A stretch of DNA of 64,000 bases from Takakia lepidozioides (Eukaryota; Streptophyta; Takakiopsida; Takakiales; Takakiaceae). The stretch spans positions 742,001 through 806,000 of the forward strand of contig CM060731.1 in assembly GCA_030704615.1 (NCBI GenBank), in the 5' to 3' direction. The position numbers and the translations under genes were made by a program. Positions 45,116 to 57,899 of the stretch are shown here, piece after piece. The notes beneath the pieces are model-generated. The model ran no database searches and had not been told where the DNA came from. It worked only from the letters and a program-made list of their open reading frames with translations. Within the stretch, counting starts at the first letter, position 1; each line of letters starts with the position of its first letter.

Positions 45116-46087
45116 ACCTTTAAAGTCTCTCTCTTACTCTCTGTTGGCAGCTGAGGCGTTCTTCTTTCTGATGCGCTTTTTGTCCTATAATGCATGAGAC
45201 CTTTGTGCAGCGCTTAGGCTGTTATTGGGTCTTTGTGACATTTTACTTTCCTTTCTTCCCTCTCTCGCTTAAGCCCGGTGACTGTGGGCTACAGCAACGG
45301 GGCTGAAATCAGTTTTCACCACTGCATGATATTCACACCCCAGAAGACTCAATTCCCTTCAACCGGCTGTTAGTTCACTGTGTACAAGCATTGAGGCTAT
45401 GGGGGCTGAGTTTTCATACCTGACGTTGAGAGCCTTGATAATCCGCGTGGGCTACGCCCTCCATGTCCAATGTTCGCGGAGGACGGTTGATGAGTACATC
45501 TCTCTTTGCGCAGATGAGTTTTCCAGAGACTAGAACACGAGTACAACATTTCGGGTATCAACAGAGGCTATGGCCTCATTCAAGACATGTGATCGTCAAC
45601 TTTTTTGATCAAGATGGTTGTAGTTTCAGCATTTACTTGTTTTGATTGATGGAGTTCTTATTACTCCATTTATCAACTTCCACCTATGGTGTGACCTAGT
45701 TAGCTTTGAATTTGTGATCAAAGACAAGTTCTAAGTACACATCGTTCTCATCGTTTACACATGTAGATGTCTTCCTCATGCATTGAAAGTCAAGTGTAAA
45801 GCTCAGCTTGGCAGGAAAGGATGCAGACGAATGCACTCTCGAGTATATAAATTTGTGAAACACCCGAGAGCTGTCGCTCACAAACCGGGCCTTTATTAAA
45901 CAGTGAAAGGAAAAATTAACATCTTTCGAAGCAACCTTGCCATGAGGAAGGCTCATGGGCCAGCCCCCAAAGGAAAGGGGTACCATGCGGCACGATTTCA
46001 ATCCGGCAACTATCCAACTGAGCTACCGATACAATCAGTTTGTGTGCTAAATGTACATAAACAAATGTGCATAATAAGGCTCAGAGC
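45116..46087. other. Intergenic, no gene recognised
   Basis: 3' flank of the WS/DGAT gene and of the LINE. Short frames only. Confidence 0.5.
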
Positions 46088-49000
46088 TCATTTTCTGCCG
46101 GCTTTCACAGACAGGGCTGCTTTCTTCATCTCTTGGAGGGCCTCCGCACAATTGTTCAGAATGGTCTCCGGGTCTGGAATGAGGTCCTTGGCTGCCATAA
46201 CCACCAAACTTGCCTTGCCCATGTAGCTCTGCAAGTATATGCAGAGAGACTGCACCCCACCAGAGCATCTATTAGTATACCAATGGAAAAGTCACGGAAA
46301 AAGGATACTTCTTCCTGCCACCCTACACCCTGAAAATCTGCTTTGAACATCTTTTGGTTAAATGAACTTGTAGCCTTTGACAAAATTTCATCACTCCTCA
46401 CCTGTGGGTGCCCAGAGGCAGTTGGAAAGATGTACACAATCGGGTTGCCACCAAACATGACAGGCTCAATGGGCCCTAGCACGTTTGATACCGAAAACGT
46501 GGTCTGTAGTGTTGCCTGGCGCGTGAGCTGTGTTGGGAGCTGCAGGGCACCACACACAAGTACATCAACATATTAAGAGCTGACAATGTCATAACCTGTG
46601 CGATAGAATATCGTAGTACTTACAATGCGTGACAATATCTTCCAATGTTGAGTTGTACTGAAGATGTATCAAGCTGCACGGAGAGGGATGCCTGGATATA
46701 TTCAAAACAATGTTTTGGCCTACCTCGAAGGAGGCACGGGACAAAAATGGCACGCCAAACCAGGATCAGAGCGGAAAGGACTATACAAACGCAAAAGCAC
46801 CGAACTGAACAACCACCACACATATAAAGAGAGCAAGAAAGGAAGGTGAGGCCGTACCCAAGGCCCTGTGAGGGTCATGAGCAGCGATCCACTCCAATAT
46901 GTGAAAATGCCTTCCAACGATGTCTTCTTGCGGTCACCGATTTTCTTGGCCATTCGTACATGATCAAGTGGGTCATCACATTGTCTCAACGGAATTGGAA
47001 TGATCAGATAGCCCATGTGGTTCCCCCACCGTAGTTGAGCATCCCCCTCCATCATCGATTGCAGCTCCTTCAAGGACACACAAAAATCATCATTGGAGAT
47101 GAATGCATGACCTTCAAAAGAAATTATGTACACCACCTTCAAGCAATGTACAAATAACATTATTTCATTATACTCAGATCCAGATCACCTAGCCTCAAAG
47201 ATTCGCGCAGGAAATTATAAGATCTATACTCGTGTATACTTGCAGGCCTGGTGATCCTCTGGTGTTCATCATGGCTGCTGCTCGTATTCTGAGTCGTTCT
47301 AGTTTTGGAATTTTCTCCGTTGGTTGCTTGCTAACCACATTTCCTGAAAAACTCTGTCTCGATACCACGTCTTGAATCTCTTTCTTTCCCTGCTCCCCGT
47401 CTTCATCTGTCGGAAAAACAGCCGGTCAAAAACCTTACGTGCATGATCGTCACTATTCATGGTATAAGTTTGTACCAGTTGACGATCTACCTAGACCCAG
47501 CTTGCACATACTCTCAAGTTCAGATTGATGTCCAGAATTATAACTACAGTTATTCTGAATGAGTACTTGGAAGAGTTACTTTGGTCAGCGTTTATAAGTA
47601 GTAGAGATCCTCGAGCCTCCATGCTTCATAGACTGCTAGCTTACAAGAAAGTCATATATTACATGGATCAGTTGACCGCAAAGTTTCGCGCTGGAGAACA
47701 AGCTTGCAATTTCTCAAGGCCCCACAGAAGTACGGCCACAGGATTCTATACTTGATATATTGACAGGTCTAAAACACCATTTCGTGTATGGATAAAGAAT
47801 TAAACACATACCCACTTGCTTGATTGGAGCCCCCTCACTATACCGGCCCTGCAAATAGCGGTGGAGTCCCGACGCGACCATGCCCATGAGGACATCATTC
47901 ACTGTCTGTCAAGGCCCATCACCCAGTTTTCACAGTTACAGTCAAGCCTTCAATAAGATCAAATCAAGAATCTAGGTCTACAAAAGATGTGAACGCTCGG
48001 TAATTTAAGCCAAAACCTGGTTAGAGGGGCGCTGTGGACAGGGAAAGGAGAAGTATGAGAAGGCGGAAGGAGTTTAGCTGAGTTACTTCTAACCAACCAT
48101 CTCCATAACCTGGAGCGCGTCAATGTACAACTACCAATTATCTAGTACTGTTTGCTGTTCACTCGTTGTTCACACATCACAAGCATATCCCACATGTGGT
48201 AGAATCTATGTACTTAACTCGATCTTGACATTCTTGTTTCTAGATATTGTCAAACTTTGCTTCGGGAGTACTTTGTTGACTTCTGTGGAGTTGCGTGCAT
48301 ATAACTTCAAATGATCTGGAAGAGAATTACATACCCCGTTAATGACGTCTTTCACCAAACGCATATCATCGATGTTGATGATGGTAAACACAAGCCGCTT
48401 AGGCAGTAGCTCCACTCCCGAAAATCCCTTCATAGGAGAGTCACTGTCTCTCAACCACAGAATCGTTACGAAAAAGTAGGCGACACCCAAGATAGTATTC
48501 CACGCGATGATAAGCAGCTTCCAAATGTTTCTCAACACTGAATTGATCTGCCCCACAACGCGGTCTTTCTTGCTAATCTCGGGCCTCCTTCCACCATCAA
48601 CCTCGCATGTAGCTGAATTCTTTGAAGCAACATTTACGGAACGTTTCTTGGATGGGATAGAGGGGAGCATGTCAGGGCTATCCACCCGCCGAGTGCACGC
48701 CAATAAAAGAGACATGAGAGATGTCCCATCTCCTAAAGAATGATGCACTCGGAGAATAGCATGGGCGGACGCCTCGCCAGATGTTCCATTCAGCACATGA
48801 CACTCCCAAAGAGGGCGTGAGGTGTCTAAGGGAAGAGCATTTGCAAGTTTAGCAACATACTCTTCAGCAAAAGATGGGGCTGCAAGATCAGATGGGCTAA
48901 GTCCTGGTGGCTCAAAGACATGGGCGTTGATGTCCACCTCTGTTCGCACCCAGACATCTGTCCCTTGTTTGTTCTTCGTCTGCAAAACAGTTTACCCCAG

Positions 49001-49585
49001 CTAGCTTTATCACCAAGACGTATGCGGACACTTACCATCTAAAGTCCATAGTTTGAGATCTCCGAGCGCTTGACTAATTTCAGTTTTGAAGTGGGAACGT
49101 TGAATCTCGTACACAGCTTATATTGAAAAAGAAAACAATTTAATCTACTCCTGCAAGGACGTCTTCGAGTCGTGTACACGCACATGATCATGTAAAGCCA
49201 AAATCACCTCAAGCTTCCTCCTAGAACCTGATTGTTCAATTAGCAACTAGTACTTACAAGCTCGGATATTATGTGGGTCCTAGTACTTACAAAGCTCGGA
49301 TATTATGTACACCCATGAGATACCTACCATGAGACTGTGGAAGCGCTTGTGCTTGATAAGAGTTTCCTTCAAGGTCTCCTTAAACTCTGGCAAATTGATG
49401 CGATTCTTGAACCCGAGGGTGCACATGATAACGCAGCACAAATCAGGCCGAGAGAATAGTCTTCCAGCTGGTGTCACTGGCTCTTCTGCCTCCATTTCAT
49501 CGTGTGATCTAGATGAACCATTGGGCTTTGTGCGAATGCGACGGAGCCTCAATCCTGCTTCTGAGATCCCTCCTTCTGACCCCAT
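46088..49585 (-). CDS. Wax ester synthase/diacylglycerol acyltransferase, WSD1-like (7 exons)
   Basis: A bifunctional acyltransferase using acyl-CoA with fatty alcohol or diacylglycerol (ER; cuticular wax and storage lipids). Exons (-): 49585-49328, 48979-48335, 47905-47812, 47406-47240, 47067-46858, 46539-46402 and 46249-46088. All are GT-AG with agreeing phases and total 557 residues, a little longer than the usual 480-520. The catalytic HHxxxDG is HHSLGDG at about residues 165-171. Other family landmarks are PLWECHVLNG, NIWKLLIIAWNTILGVAYFF (membrane-type helix), TVNDVLMGMVASGLHRYL, LRIRAAAMMNTRGSPGLQ, GYLIIPIPLRQCDDPLDHVR, DRKKTSLEGIFTY, FSVSNVLGPIEPVMFGGNPI and the C-terminal SLCIYLQSYMGKASLVVMAA. 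No damage is seen; it looks functional. Confidence 0.92.
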
Positions 49586-49813
49586 CCTTTACGCTGTTTC
49601 TCTGGCCTCAATTCAGAGATCTATAAGAAACAAGTTTCTTCCTTCTCTCTCCTCTCCTTCCTCTCAATGAATGCTTTCTTGCCTAGCACCGCCGTCACTC
49701 GATAGTTTCTAGTATATTTTGACTCTAGGCTGAGCTGCCCTACACCACAGTACTGTGTTTCTCTCTCAGCTGCAAAACTGTGAGTGGCTAGCGAAAGGGA
49801 ACTTATTAGCAAC

Positions 49814-49819
49814 TTTATA
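49814..49819 (-). promoter_or_regulatory. Candidate TATA box of the WS/DGAT gene
   Basis: On the - strand CTATAAAGTTGC lies about 230 bases before the ATG. Consensus and distance only. Confidence 0.35.
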
Positions 49820-50580
49820 GTTTCCTTCCGATAGAATACTTTATCTTTAGAACATTGAAGTTACTTTTCCTTTATCTTTAGATAAAAGCGCCCTCTTTAG
49901 CTCTCGGGCAGAGAGCCCTGTTTTTTGGTCTCTTGGACTTTCCTCCACTCTGAGGTGTTTGGCTCCTGGATCGCTGATCGACGAAGAGGTGGATAGAGGG
50001 CAGTGGATGTAGAGGCACGGTGTTTTGTTCTACAGACTTAATCTCCATTGGGAGATGATTGGGTCATAATACACTGAATACGGTGTGTGTGCCTTATGGC
50101 GACAAGGGGGTTTTAATTTTTTTTCCCCACAATAATTATTAATAAAGTAATCAGGAAAAAAATTAAAAAGAAAAGAAAAAACGCCTCTCATTTTACAATA
50201 ATTGGGACGTTATGGTGCACGAGCGAGCTGACCGGTGGGCCCCACACACGGACGCCCGGCTCCACGGACCCGCGCCCGCTGCTGCGCCCATCTGCTACCC
50301 CCAGTCTAGCAGTCGCGCGCGGCCGAAGCATCTAGATCGTCCATTCTGAGATAAACCCATCCACGCCAGTCCGCTGTGTCAGTTCCGGCCAGTCCACCCA
50401 ACAGTCTGCCCGCCAGTCCGCCGGCCATGAGTCCGCTTTCCTCCAGTCCACTGATGATGCCGCATCTAGACCGTCCGTTCGTAAATGCCATCTGAGCCCT
50501 CCATTTTTAGGGCATGAATTCAAACCTTATCCCTGCTGCTTGCCACTTGCCAACAGCCACGAACGTGCGCACTGATCCTC
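49820..50580. other. Intergenic, no gene recognised
   Basis: It contains an A/T-rich stretch at 50110-50190 and a stretch of GTCCGCC-type phrases at 50340-50460, but no recognised gene. Confidence 0.5.
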
Positions 50581-50659
50581 CTTGCACGTTGTCCATCGTG
50601 TCCAGTACACTGCAGCGCGTTTCTTGCAGGTTCTGAAGCGTGTCCTCTGTACTGTACAG

Positions 50660-51830
50660 GGCATGGACGTGGAAGCAGAAGACGACGATATACTGAAAAC
50701 GGGAAGCTGGATTATACAGCCTCTTCGACAAAGTTTGCAAACACCCAAACCAGGACCCTTCAACACGAAGGACCTCCATTGGAAGAGAGACACGCAATAT
50801 GGTTATATGGGTGCGCGACAGAATGTTCAGAAGGCCTGCATACCGTGGGATAGAATTGATGACTTTCTCCTTGGAGAGGAGAGTTTGGTGGACTACCCCA
50901 CTCAGTTTTGGGTGAATGTCCATACTAAAGTGCAACCCAGCATGCTAAAAGAGCCGAGAGCCAACAGTTTTCTGAACAATATCATGTGTGTACTATCCTC
51001 ATCGTCATTTTGTAGTCTGATTGCATGTCTGTTGCCATTTTTTGTACCCACGTACTGTGATTTCATGCTTCCAGAAGTTGATGGATATCGATTGTGATTT
51101 TTATTTCCAGGTATCAGTGTTGCTACGGTCCAGATGACAAGCGCACCAATAATGCGATAGTGGAGGATCCCAAACTGAAACGTGGAGGACCTCTTGTGGG
51201 TGCTGGAACATCTCACCCTCATAAAGGCCCAAGGAGAAAGAAGTCGGAATATGGAGAGTCTTACAAGCGTGGTTGTCAATGCTGTTTCAAGGTCCAGCAA
51301 TGTTATCTCGCCCCTGACATTTGTGTCCTCACGTACTACAACAACTGGAGCATACAGACGCAAAAGGGAACGCTTGTCATGGGAAGTCTGCTGAGTTCAG
51401 GAACACTCGTCACGCCTATGCACCACACATTAGCGAGGAATTGAAAACATGGGTCATGGAGTGTCTGTGCCAAAGCCTGTCAGTCGCCCAAATCATGATG
51501 GAACATAAAGAGCACGTCATAAACAACACCGGGTTGGGGGATGCATGGACACGGAACGATTTTTTGTTGGAGCAGGATGTGCGCAACCTGGCCGAAAAAC
51601 GGGCGTGGCAAACGTTCAAAAAACATGCCAAGGATGCGGAGAGTATCCGCATATGGAAAGACCAAAACCCGAAATCTTCTATCAAGAGGAGAAATTGGCG
51701 CCAACACTCAAGCACTACGATTGTGACTTAGCATTCACAATCGGCATACATATTACAGATTGAGTGGCAAAAGAAGCGAATGCTTCAATTAGGCCATGTC
51801 CGTATCGTTGCATGCGATGCAACCCCCACA
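50660..51830 (+). pseudogene. MULE-type transposase, N-terminal part with FLYWCH-like finger
   Basis: A first exon-like frame (50663-50990) reads MDVEAEDDDILKTGSWIIQP and further to PTQFWVNVHTK and FLNNIMC. A TTTCCAG acceptor (about 51110) then leads to GCQCCFKVQQCYLAPDICVL and, after a frame change, EHTDAKG and ACHG. This C-C-H-H pattern fits the FLYWCH/WRKY-GCM1-like finger of plant Mutator-like transposases. It continues HAYAPHISEELKTWV, FLLEQDVRNLAEKRAWQTFK, KHAKDAESIRIW, IFYQEEKLAPTL and IEWQKKRMLQLGHV (to about 51810), with further frame changes. The DDE catalytic core that should follow is absent. The C-terminal SWIM part of such a protein is at 58627-59646 on the same strand. Confidence 0.65.
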
Positions 51831-52136
51831 GACGACCCTATTCACATCGCCCATACCCACCCCTTCTGGCTCATACACCCCGTCCCTGATCCCCCCGCAC
51901 CTCGGCCAATTCGTAATCTCATGACCACTCTCACCCGTGAAGCTAACAAACAAGCCGCAGCTTCTCTAAGCCATACTAAAGTACACATTCAAAAATGGAC
52001 CCGGTCTACTGTACTCCACCACAAGCTATCAAACTATGTTTGGCACACCAAAATCGCTACTGACGCGCAAATCCGACAAACACTCAAATTCAGAGATGCC
52101 CAATACATGGGCCATCAGCGCAAGCATATCTTCTAG
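51831..52136 (+). mobile_element. Possible retroelement fragment
   Basis: An open frame continues with LMTTLTREANKQAAASLSHT, LHHKLSNYVWHTKIATDAQI and RQTLKFRDAQYMGHQRKHIF. I have a weak impression of a non-LTR element tail, but no catalytic motif is present. Low confidence. Confidence 0.25.
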
Positions 52137-55100
52137 CCACACCTCTTCCCATCCCCATACTGCCCATTATGCTCAAGTATTCATTACGCGCGTGACACCT
52201 AGCCACACCTTCTCAGCCAATGTACCCACCCAGTCATCCATGGCTGACGAGCCCTGAGCACGCGCGGTCAGGGTGACGGCATATTAGTCTAGGGGGGTCG
52301 TGGTAAGTTGCGGTGTAGGTTGGGCTCACTGAACCGCCTACCCGACTGCGGTTAGTGCAGGGGGTCCGTGGTCGTACATGGTGGCTATAATCACTATCTA
52401 AGTCCTACCGACAAAGAGAAATCACGTACTCATCTTCACAGGGCGAGTTTGTGTTTCTAAGTCCTACGGTATCCTACAATCTACTTAGTAACTGCCTTCC
52501 AAGACTTTGTGTTTTATTGTCTAATTCCTACCGCCTAGGCCCCTAAGCCGCCTATAGCCGGGACATGTTTTAATCCCTTCACAAGGCACCTGCTGAGCCT
52601 AGGAAGAAGAGGGAAAATCTTCCTCTCCCAATGCCCCTCCTTCGCCGAGTACTTGAGTTCAAGTCACCTCTAATGGAAGGGCCAACGCTTCCTACCCCAG
52701 TGCCTAAATACTTTGTTTTAGCAAAGGAATGATCAAAATGTCTATCGTCATCCAATCGGTTCACCAAGTTCAATAAGGTGGTTCTAAGCCCCTCAACTCA
52801 ATAAGTTCAATCAGTTTAATCAACGCCCTTCAGGCTATAACATGCACCACGTGCATCTATCCTATTTAAGCAATTTCGTAAATCAGAAATACTGGAAAAT
52901 AAAAGAGATTAAGAAAATCAGAAAAAATACCTCCCATATGGGAAATCATGTGGGGAATCCAAAGATACCCTTGGCACCTAAAGATGCCCTTGGGAACCCT
53001 GTGGGAACCCAATGAGAACCGAGGAACACCCGGGAACCGTTCCCTGTTGCGGCCCTATCGGATGAATGAATCTCGTTGAGAGCTCATCCTTGCCACTACA
53101 TTCGTTAGTCCAGAGCGTAAATAATAAAATAATCACTGGTGGATCCAAGCCAGATTTCACCCCCTTACATTATTTTAAGGTGCTGGTGCGATTTTCCTCC
53201 GTGGAAAAAGTCATCATCTACCTTGGCCTCTGACACAAAGACTCACTGTAGCCGAGTTTTTAGGACAGAGTACCCTCTCTCCTCCCTTGTCTCTCGAGGT
53301 CTCCGCCTCTAGCTCACTACTCACAAGCCCACTTGGCTCTCTCTTGGAGTCATAAGAACGCTCCCTCCAAGGCTACGTCCTCCCAAAATCCTAGATTTTA
53401 TCTACCACTGGCGCCTTAGATAATGGCTCCTAACCCTTAGAGGGGTATAAATTGAATCTAATAGCTAAAGGTAAGAATACCCCCCTTTAAGGGAATTTGC
53501 AGACGCATTGCCCGCTGGGTAAAACGCCCCTGCCACGTGGCGGGGCGCAGATCCGCGCGTAGCGGTCCAAGCCGTGGACCGCTGCGGTTAACGCCGGCGT
53601 CCGCCGGTCCGTCTCAGCTTTTGGCTATCCCTCGGGTAAAGACCCGCACCCTGCTCGCATGCTTCAGGGCCTCACGCCTGAGCCACGCGGCTGATGTACT
53701 TGATTTCAGTACGACTTAAGGTCAGCTGGGGCCCCGCTCCCCGTACGTCGTGGCTGGGCCACGGCTGCCTCCACGCTTTTAGTAATCGAGTACCTACTCT
53801 CTAGGCGCAGCACTTGGGCTCCTCCCGAGCTGCTCGCGACTTTGGGGCAGCTGCTGTCAAGCGAAATTAGCCCGCCCAAACCCCAAGACAAAAAAAAATA
53901 CAACCCACCCTCCCCTAGGCCTCCATGGCTTGCTAGTGGGGGGGGGAATTAGCACATAGTGGCCTTATAGTGGCCTTATATCATAGATCCAGCCTACTGG
54001 CCTACCTTTGCCAGAGCTGGCTATATTTCAAATTAGTAATCAAACACAAAGATTCATTTTTCAAACAATTCAAATACGAGCCTCTATTGGTATCCTTTCC
54101 AATAGGCTATGGGGTTCTTCCCCTTGTCAATTCTAGACATGAAATAGTGGGATTCCACAATGCACTCTCCTCTTTTGAAGAACCTAAATCAGATTTTCAA
54201 CTTCAAGCTTTGCTTGGAAAATAAATGAATCACATACATAAATGGTGAAATGGTAAGATGGGATCAACCTTTCTATGCGAGAGTGCTTGGGATGCTCTAT
54301 CGACTCAAGTAATGGTACTCTATGCGGCCTCCACTTGGGCTCTCGTCCATAAGTCCACACCAGCCCCTCATACTCGTCCTCAAGTCACTTTCTTCCACAT
54401 GAAATTGCCCTCTTCCTTCACAAATGAAATGGCTCAAAGGCCCACAAGCTTAGCTTACAAGAACTCTATCTAACTAGGGAGCTTCAAGCTCCACTCCCTA
54501 GGATCTAGCCTCCTCAAGCCTCAAACTAACAACACTACAACAACAAGAGGAAACTAAACAAGAGAAGAATTAGATGAAGAACAAGAGAAGCCTTGCCCTT
54601 CTTTTATACTGTTTTTGAGCCTAATAAACTAATGGAAAATATTCATTAAACTATTGTTTTCTTGGAGGATCTATAATATAATAATCAACATGGATAAAAA
54701 GTCTTAGAGGCAAATGAAAGCTGGCTTTTCATCCATCCCATTAGATGACCAGTTGGCGCGAGTTGTCATTTCATCCATCCAGCTCCTCAAGGCGAATTCC
54801 AAGATTTTTCATTCATCCAAGAAGTAGAAATGCAAATAACAGGCCTTGTGAGTGCCGTCGACTCAATAATTTGGCCCTGCTGCTAATCAGCTCCATAAAT
54901 CACCAAACTTGGTGACAAACTACAATTATATACCTTGTATCAGCCTGTAAATTCTCAGCTCCATCGATGGTACAAAGTTGTGCTTCTCGCCATTCGTCGT
55001 ATTTTCGTTACACAGATTTTGTGGTATTTTTGGAAATCAAATCCCTGGTGATGGCTCTGGGGCCTTTGACCCTACCACTGAGTCATAGGTTGTCCGGAGT

Positions 55101-55444
55101 CCCCTCCTGTTGTCCCGCACTGCTAACAAGTCCACACTTCGCCGTTTGAAGTCGTCCTGACCTGCTGTCATTTCGATGCGGCCAATTGCTTTGTTGCGAT
55201 ATTTCATCGCTGTACATGTCGCTTCCACCAATTGCCAAGCTTCTCGCCGTGTGTTCCTACTAGACTTGAAAGGCGGGAGGAAAGAGAGATCACAATCTAG
55301 GACTGGAACAGTCGTCCTGTAATGTTTGAACATGATTAACTTGTCGTTTCTGGTACCGATTTGGCAGCCTAATTTGTTGTCGATGCAGCTTCATACGGTC
55401 ATCTTGACGCTAGAGTTCCACTCCATGGTCGTCGCAGACACTGT
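52137..55444. other. Intergenic, no gene recognised
   Basis: 3.3 kb without a protein I can name. 53500-53900 is GC-rich. 54000-54700 is AT-rich and has the look of an old LTR, but no terminal pair was found. Confidence 0.45.
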
Positions 55445-55640
55445 CTAATTTCCTACATGCTTTACCAAAGATTTCCAGACAACTAACAAACTAACCTGTT
55501 TTTGGCAGTACAATGCCGAAACCGCTTGTCCGCACCCCTGTTGTGCATACCCTGCAAGCATCGCACTCCACGACACCACATCTCGTTTAGCCATAGTGTT
55601 GAACACTCCTTTGACATTGGCATATATGTCCATGTTCATA
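55445..55640 (-). pseudogene. PPR fragment
   Basis: The - strand reads KGVFNTMAKRDVVSWSAMLA and GYAQQGCG, then unrelated sequence. One S-P motif pair only. Confidence 0.8.
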
Positions 55641-55844
55641 ATGACATCTGGTTATAAAATTCCAGGGAGCCTTCATACATAGGCTGATCATGCTAACCCT
55701 CCCAAGTCCCTTGTAAACTACCAAGAGGTCCATGCCCCAAAGGTGACATCATCACATTTTAAGCTGGAATTGCTCCAAGAGTCATACTGAACATTATTCT
55801 ATTTTTCCCCCGCCTCCTTGCCCCTTACCTTCCCCATCCTGCAA

Positions 55845-56075
55845 CTGAAAGAGGCTCTACAGACTTCAACCAGCTAGGCATAATTTCAGCATATTCAGAT
55901 ACCTTAAGTCCCCTGTCTCAAGCATAAGAGCATCAACCTGAAAGGCCTGCAAACTGAAAATCAGGTGCATATGCTCACATTATATTAAGTGGATTGAAGG
56001 CATTAAATGCTTTTCTACACAACACCCTTGTCAACATGTATGTTAAGTGTGGTAGCTCGTGGATGCACTTGTAGT
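55845..56075 (+). pseudogene. PPR N-terminal fragment, paralogous to 220-425
   Basis: Nucleotide landmarks match 220-425: AGGCTCTACAGACTT, TTTCAGCA-ATTCAGATAC, TCAAC(C/A)...GGCCTG, and AACACCCTTGTCAACATGTA followed by TGTTAAGTG. Opposite in strand to the flanking PPR fragments, so the locus has been rearranged. Confidence 0.75.
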
Positions 56076-56229
56076 TTCCCACCCCGAGTTTAGATTTCAG
56101 TCTAGTGATGAGGGCAGGTAGGCCATTGAGATAGTCCTTAAGGTCCTTGCCCATGTCACATATTCAAAACAAGTTTAGGGAGGTTTAATGCTTAATTGTA
56201 TTTCCACTGGACAGTGTGAGGGCATCAGA

Positions 56230-56230
56230 G

Positions 56231-56264
<34 letters not shown>
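56230..56264. repeat. (GA)n microsatellite
   Basis: About 16 consecutive GA dinucleotides lie inside PPR debris. Confidence 0.9.
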
Positions 56265-56265
<1 letters not shown>

Positions 56266-56269
56266 CACC

Positions 56270-56734
56270 GGGGAAGGTGGTCATCATGGTACTCCAAGAC
56301 ACCACATCTTGTTTAGCCATGTTGTTGAACATTACTCCCTTTGCATCCTTGCTACACCTACATTTGGCATACATATTGTCCACCAGGGGAGTGTTCAGAA
56401 TGACATCTGGTACATTTGTAGCTTTGACGATGCAACCATGGACCTTTTGCCCTTTTCCAGGGCTGCCAGGCTTGCACACGCATTGCAAACACACACACAC
56501 GTTATGTGGTCGGGCTTCAGTACCCCTTCCCTCATAATTTGCTCATAGGTCTCCAAAGCCTCCATCCCACGCCCTTGCTGTGCATACCCTGCAAACATCG
56601 CACTCCATGACACCACATCTCGTTCAGCCATAGTGTTGAATACTCCCTTTGCATCCTTGATGCACCCACATTTGACATACATGTCCACCCAGGCAGGGGC
56701 AGTGTTCAAAATGACATCTAGTAATCTGACAGGC
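56270..56734 (-). pseudogene. PPR pseudogene 6
   Basis: Reading the - strand from 56734: VDMYVKCGCIKDAKGVFNTM, AERDVVSWSAMFAGYAQQGR, LKPDHITCVCVCNACASLAA and LEKGK. After a shift: KVHGCIVKATNVPDVILNTP, NMYAKCRCSKDAKGV, and MAKQDVVSWSTM. About one and a half triads, with frame changes and an interruption by (GA)n at the end. Confidence 0.85.
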
Positions 56735-56975
56735 ATTCACATTTTTGCCTCGGTTATCCCACCATTGACTGGGGTCAGAAAAGTATTCATTCCATAGCTT
56801 CTCCTCATCTCTGTTACCTCTTTTGGATACTTTCCTATTGTCACATTGGCAGTATCATGTCAAAGTCACTCCAAACTATCCCAGGTTCACTCAACCAACT
56901 AACTTGCAGAATTCAACATGAAAATTTAGGGCCGATTATGATAATAGGAAAAACAGGGTGAAATGTGTCGAAAAA
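56735..56975 (+). repeat. Dispersed repeat family R, copy B
   Basis: It shares CATTGACTGGGGTC-GAAAAG, TTCATTCCA-AGCTTCTCCT, TTTTGGATACTTTC and TCAAAGTCACTC with copy C in the same orientation. It starts at the end of PPR pseudogene 6. Confidence 0.78.
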
Positions 56976-57259
56976 GGTGCCTTCATTAGCAGACCATTTT
57001 CTCATTAGCAGATTTCTTGTAGCTATTGATCCACAGGGAATCAGAACTAATCTTGTGTTTGAAATTCGGCCCTCTTGGATGAACCTGGACCTTTATCCCT
57101 GGTCCTTCAGCTATCCCTGTTTGTGTACAAATCATGAATACTTGTTGCTAGCAGCTGACACTGACGCCGTGAAGTTCTTCCAGCAAACCCCAACCCTAAT
57201 TATTACAGTAGTTCTAATTATAAATTGCATCTACTTCTCTCTAGTGTAGTCCAACATGC

Positions 57260-57525
57260 ACTCACATTTTTGTCTCCATCGTCCCGCCATTGACTGGGGT
57301 CGGAAAAGTGTTCATTCCAAAGCTTCTCCTCATCTCCGTTACCTGTTTTTGGATACTTTCATGCTGCCACATCAGCAGCAACTTGTCAAAGTCACTCTAA
57401 ACAACCACAGATCCACCCAACGAGCTAATTTACAAAATTCAATATGCATCTCACGGCTGAGTCTGATGAGAGGGAAAAACAGGCTGAAATAGGTCGAAGA
57501 AGAAGGTATCATCACCACATTGTCC
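57260..57525 (+). repeat. Dispersed repeat family R, copy C
   Basis: The longest copy: from CTCACATTTTTGTCTCC to TCATCACCACATTGTCCTTT. The part from 57325 onward is shared with copy A (5725-5913, opposite strand). Confidence 0.78.
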
Positions 57526-57769
57526 TTTACCTTGTGTCATGACCCATGGAGGATTTGACCGACTATCAACCCAAAAGAACCTCTTGTGTGTGCTGCTTGT
57601 ATCTGTAGTCAGGTAATGTCGGATTGGTATGTGAGATCGAACCACCACGGTGCAGCTGAGCAGGCAGAGATTGAAACAGGGCCTGCTAAGACCAAGCTGA
57701 CTCTCCCAAGAACGGCGAGCTTGCAAGAATGTTGGGATCTTCTCCTCGTCTCCTCTCTTCCTCCTCTTC

Positions 57770-57880
57770 TCCTTCCTGCAACATTTGCTCAAGAGTAGGA
57801 AGGTCTGCAAAGCCTCCATCTCACACCCCTGCATACCTGCGATAATCGCGTTCCATGACACAACATCAAATAGATGGTGA
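57770..57880 (-). pseudogene. PPR scrap
   Basis: The - strand reads FDVVSWNAIIAGMQGCEMEA followed by LQTF, a single P-motif between unrelated sequences. Confidence 0.65.
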
Positions 57881-57899
57881 AACGCAGGAGACAAAAAAG

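Noticed and set aside
53500-53900. Possible rRNA or tRNA segment in a GC-rich stretch
   Set aside because: No conserved rRNA core sequence and no cloverleaf with both boxes could be found.
57526-57700. Second tRNA-derived SINE on the - strand (GGTTCGATCTC)
   Set aside because: Only a box B-like sequence; no convincing box A or tail.
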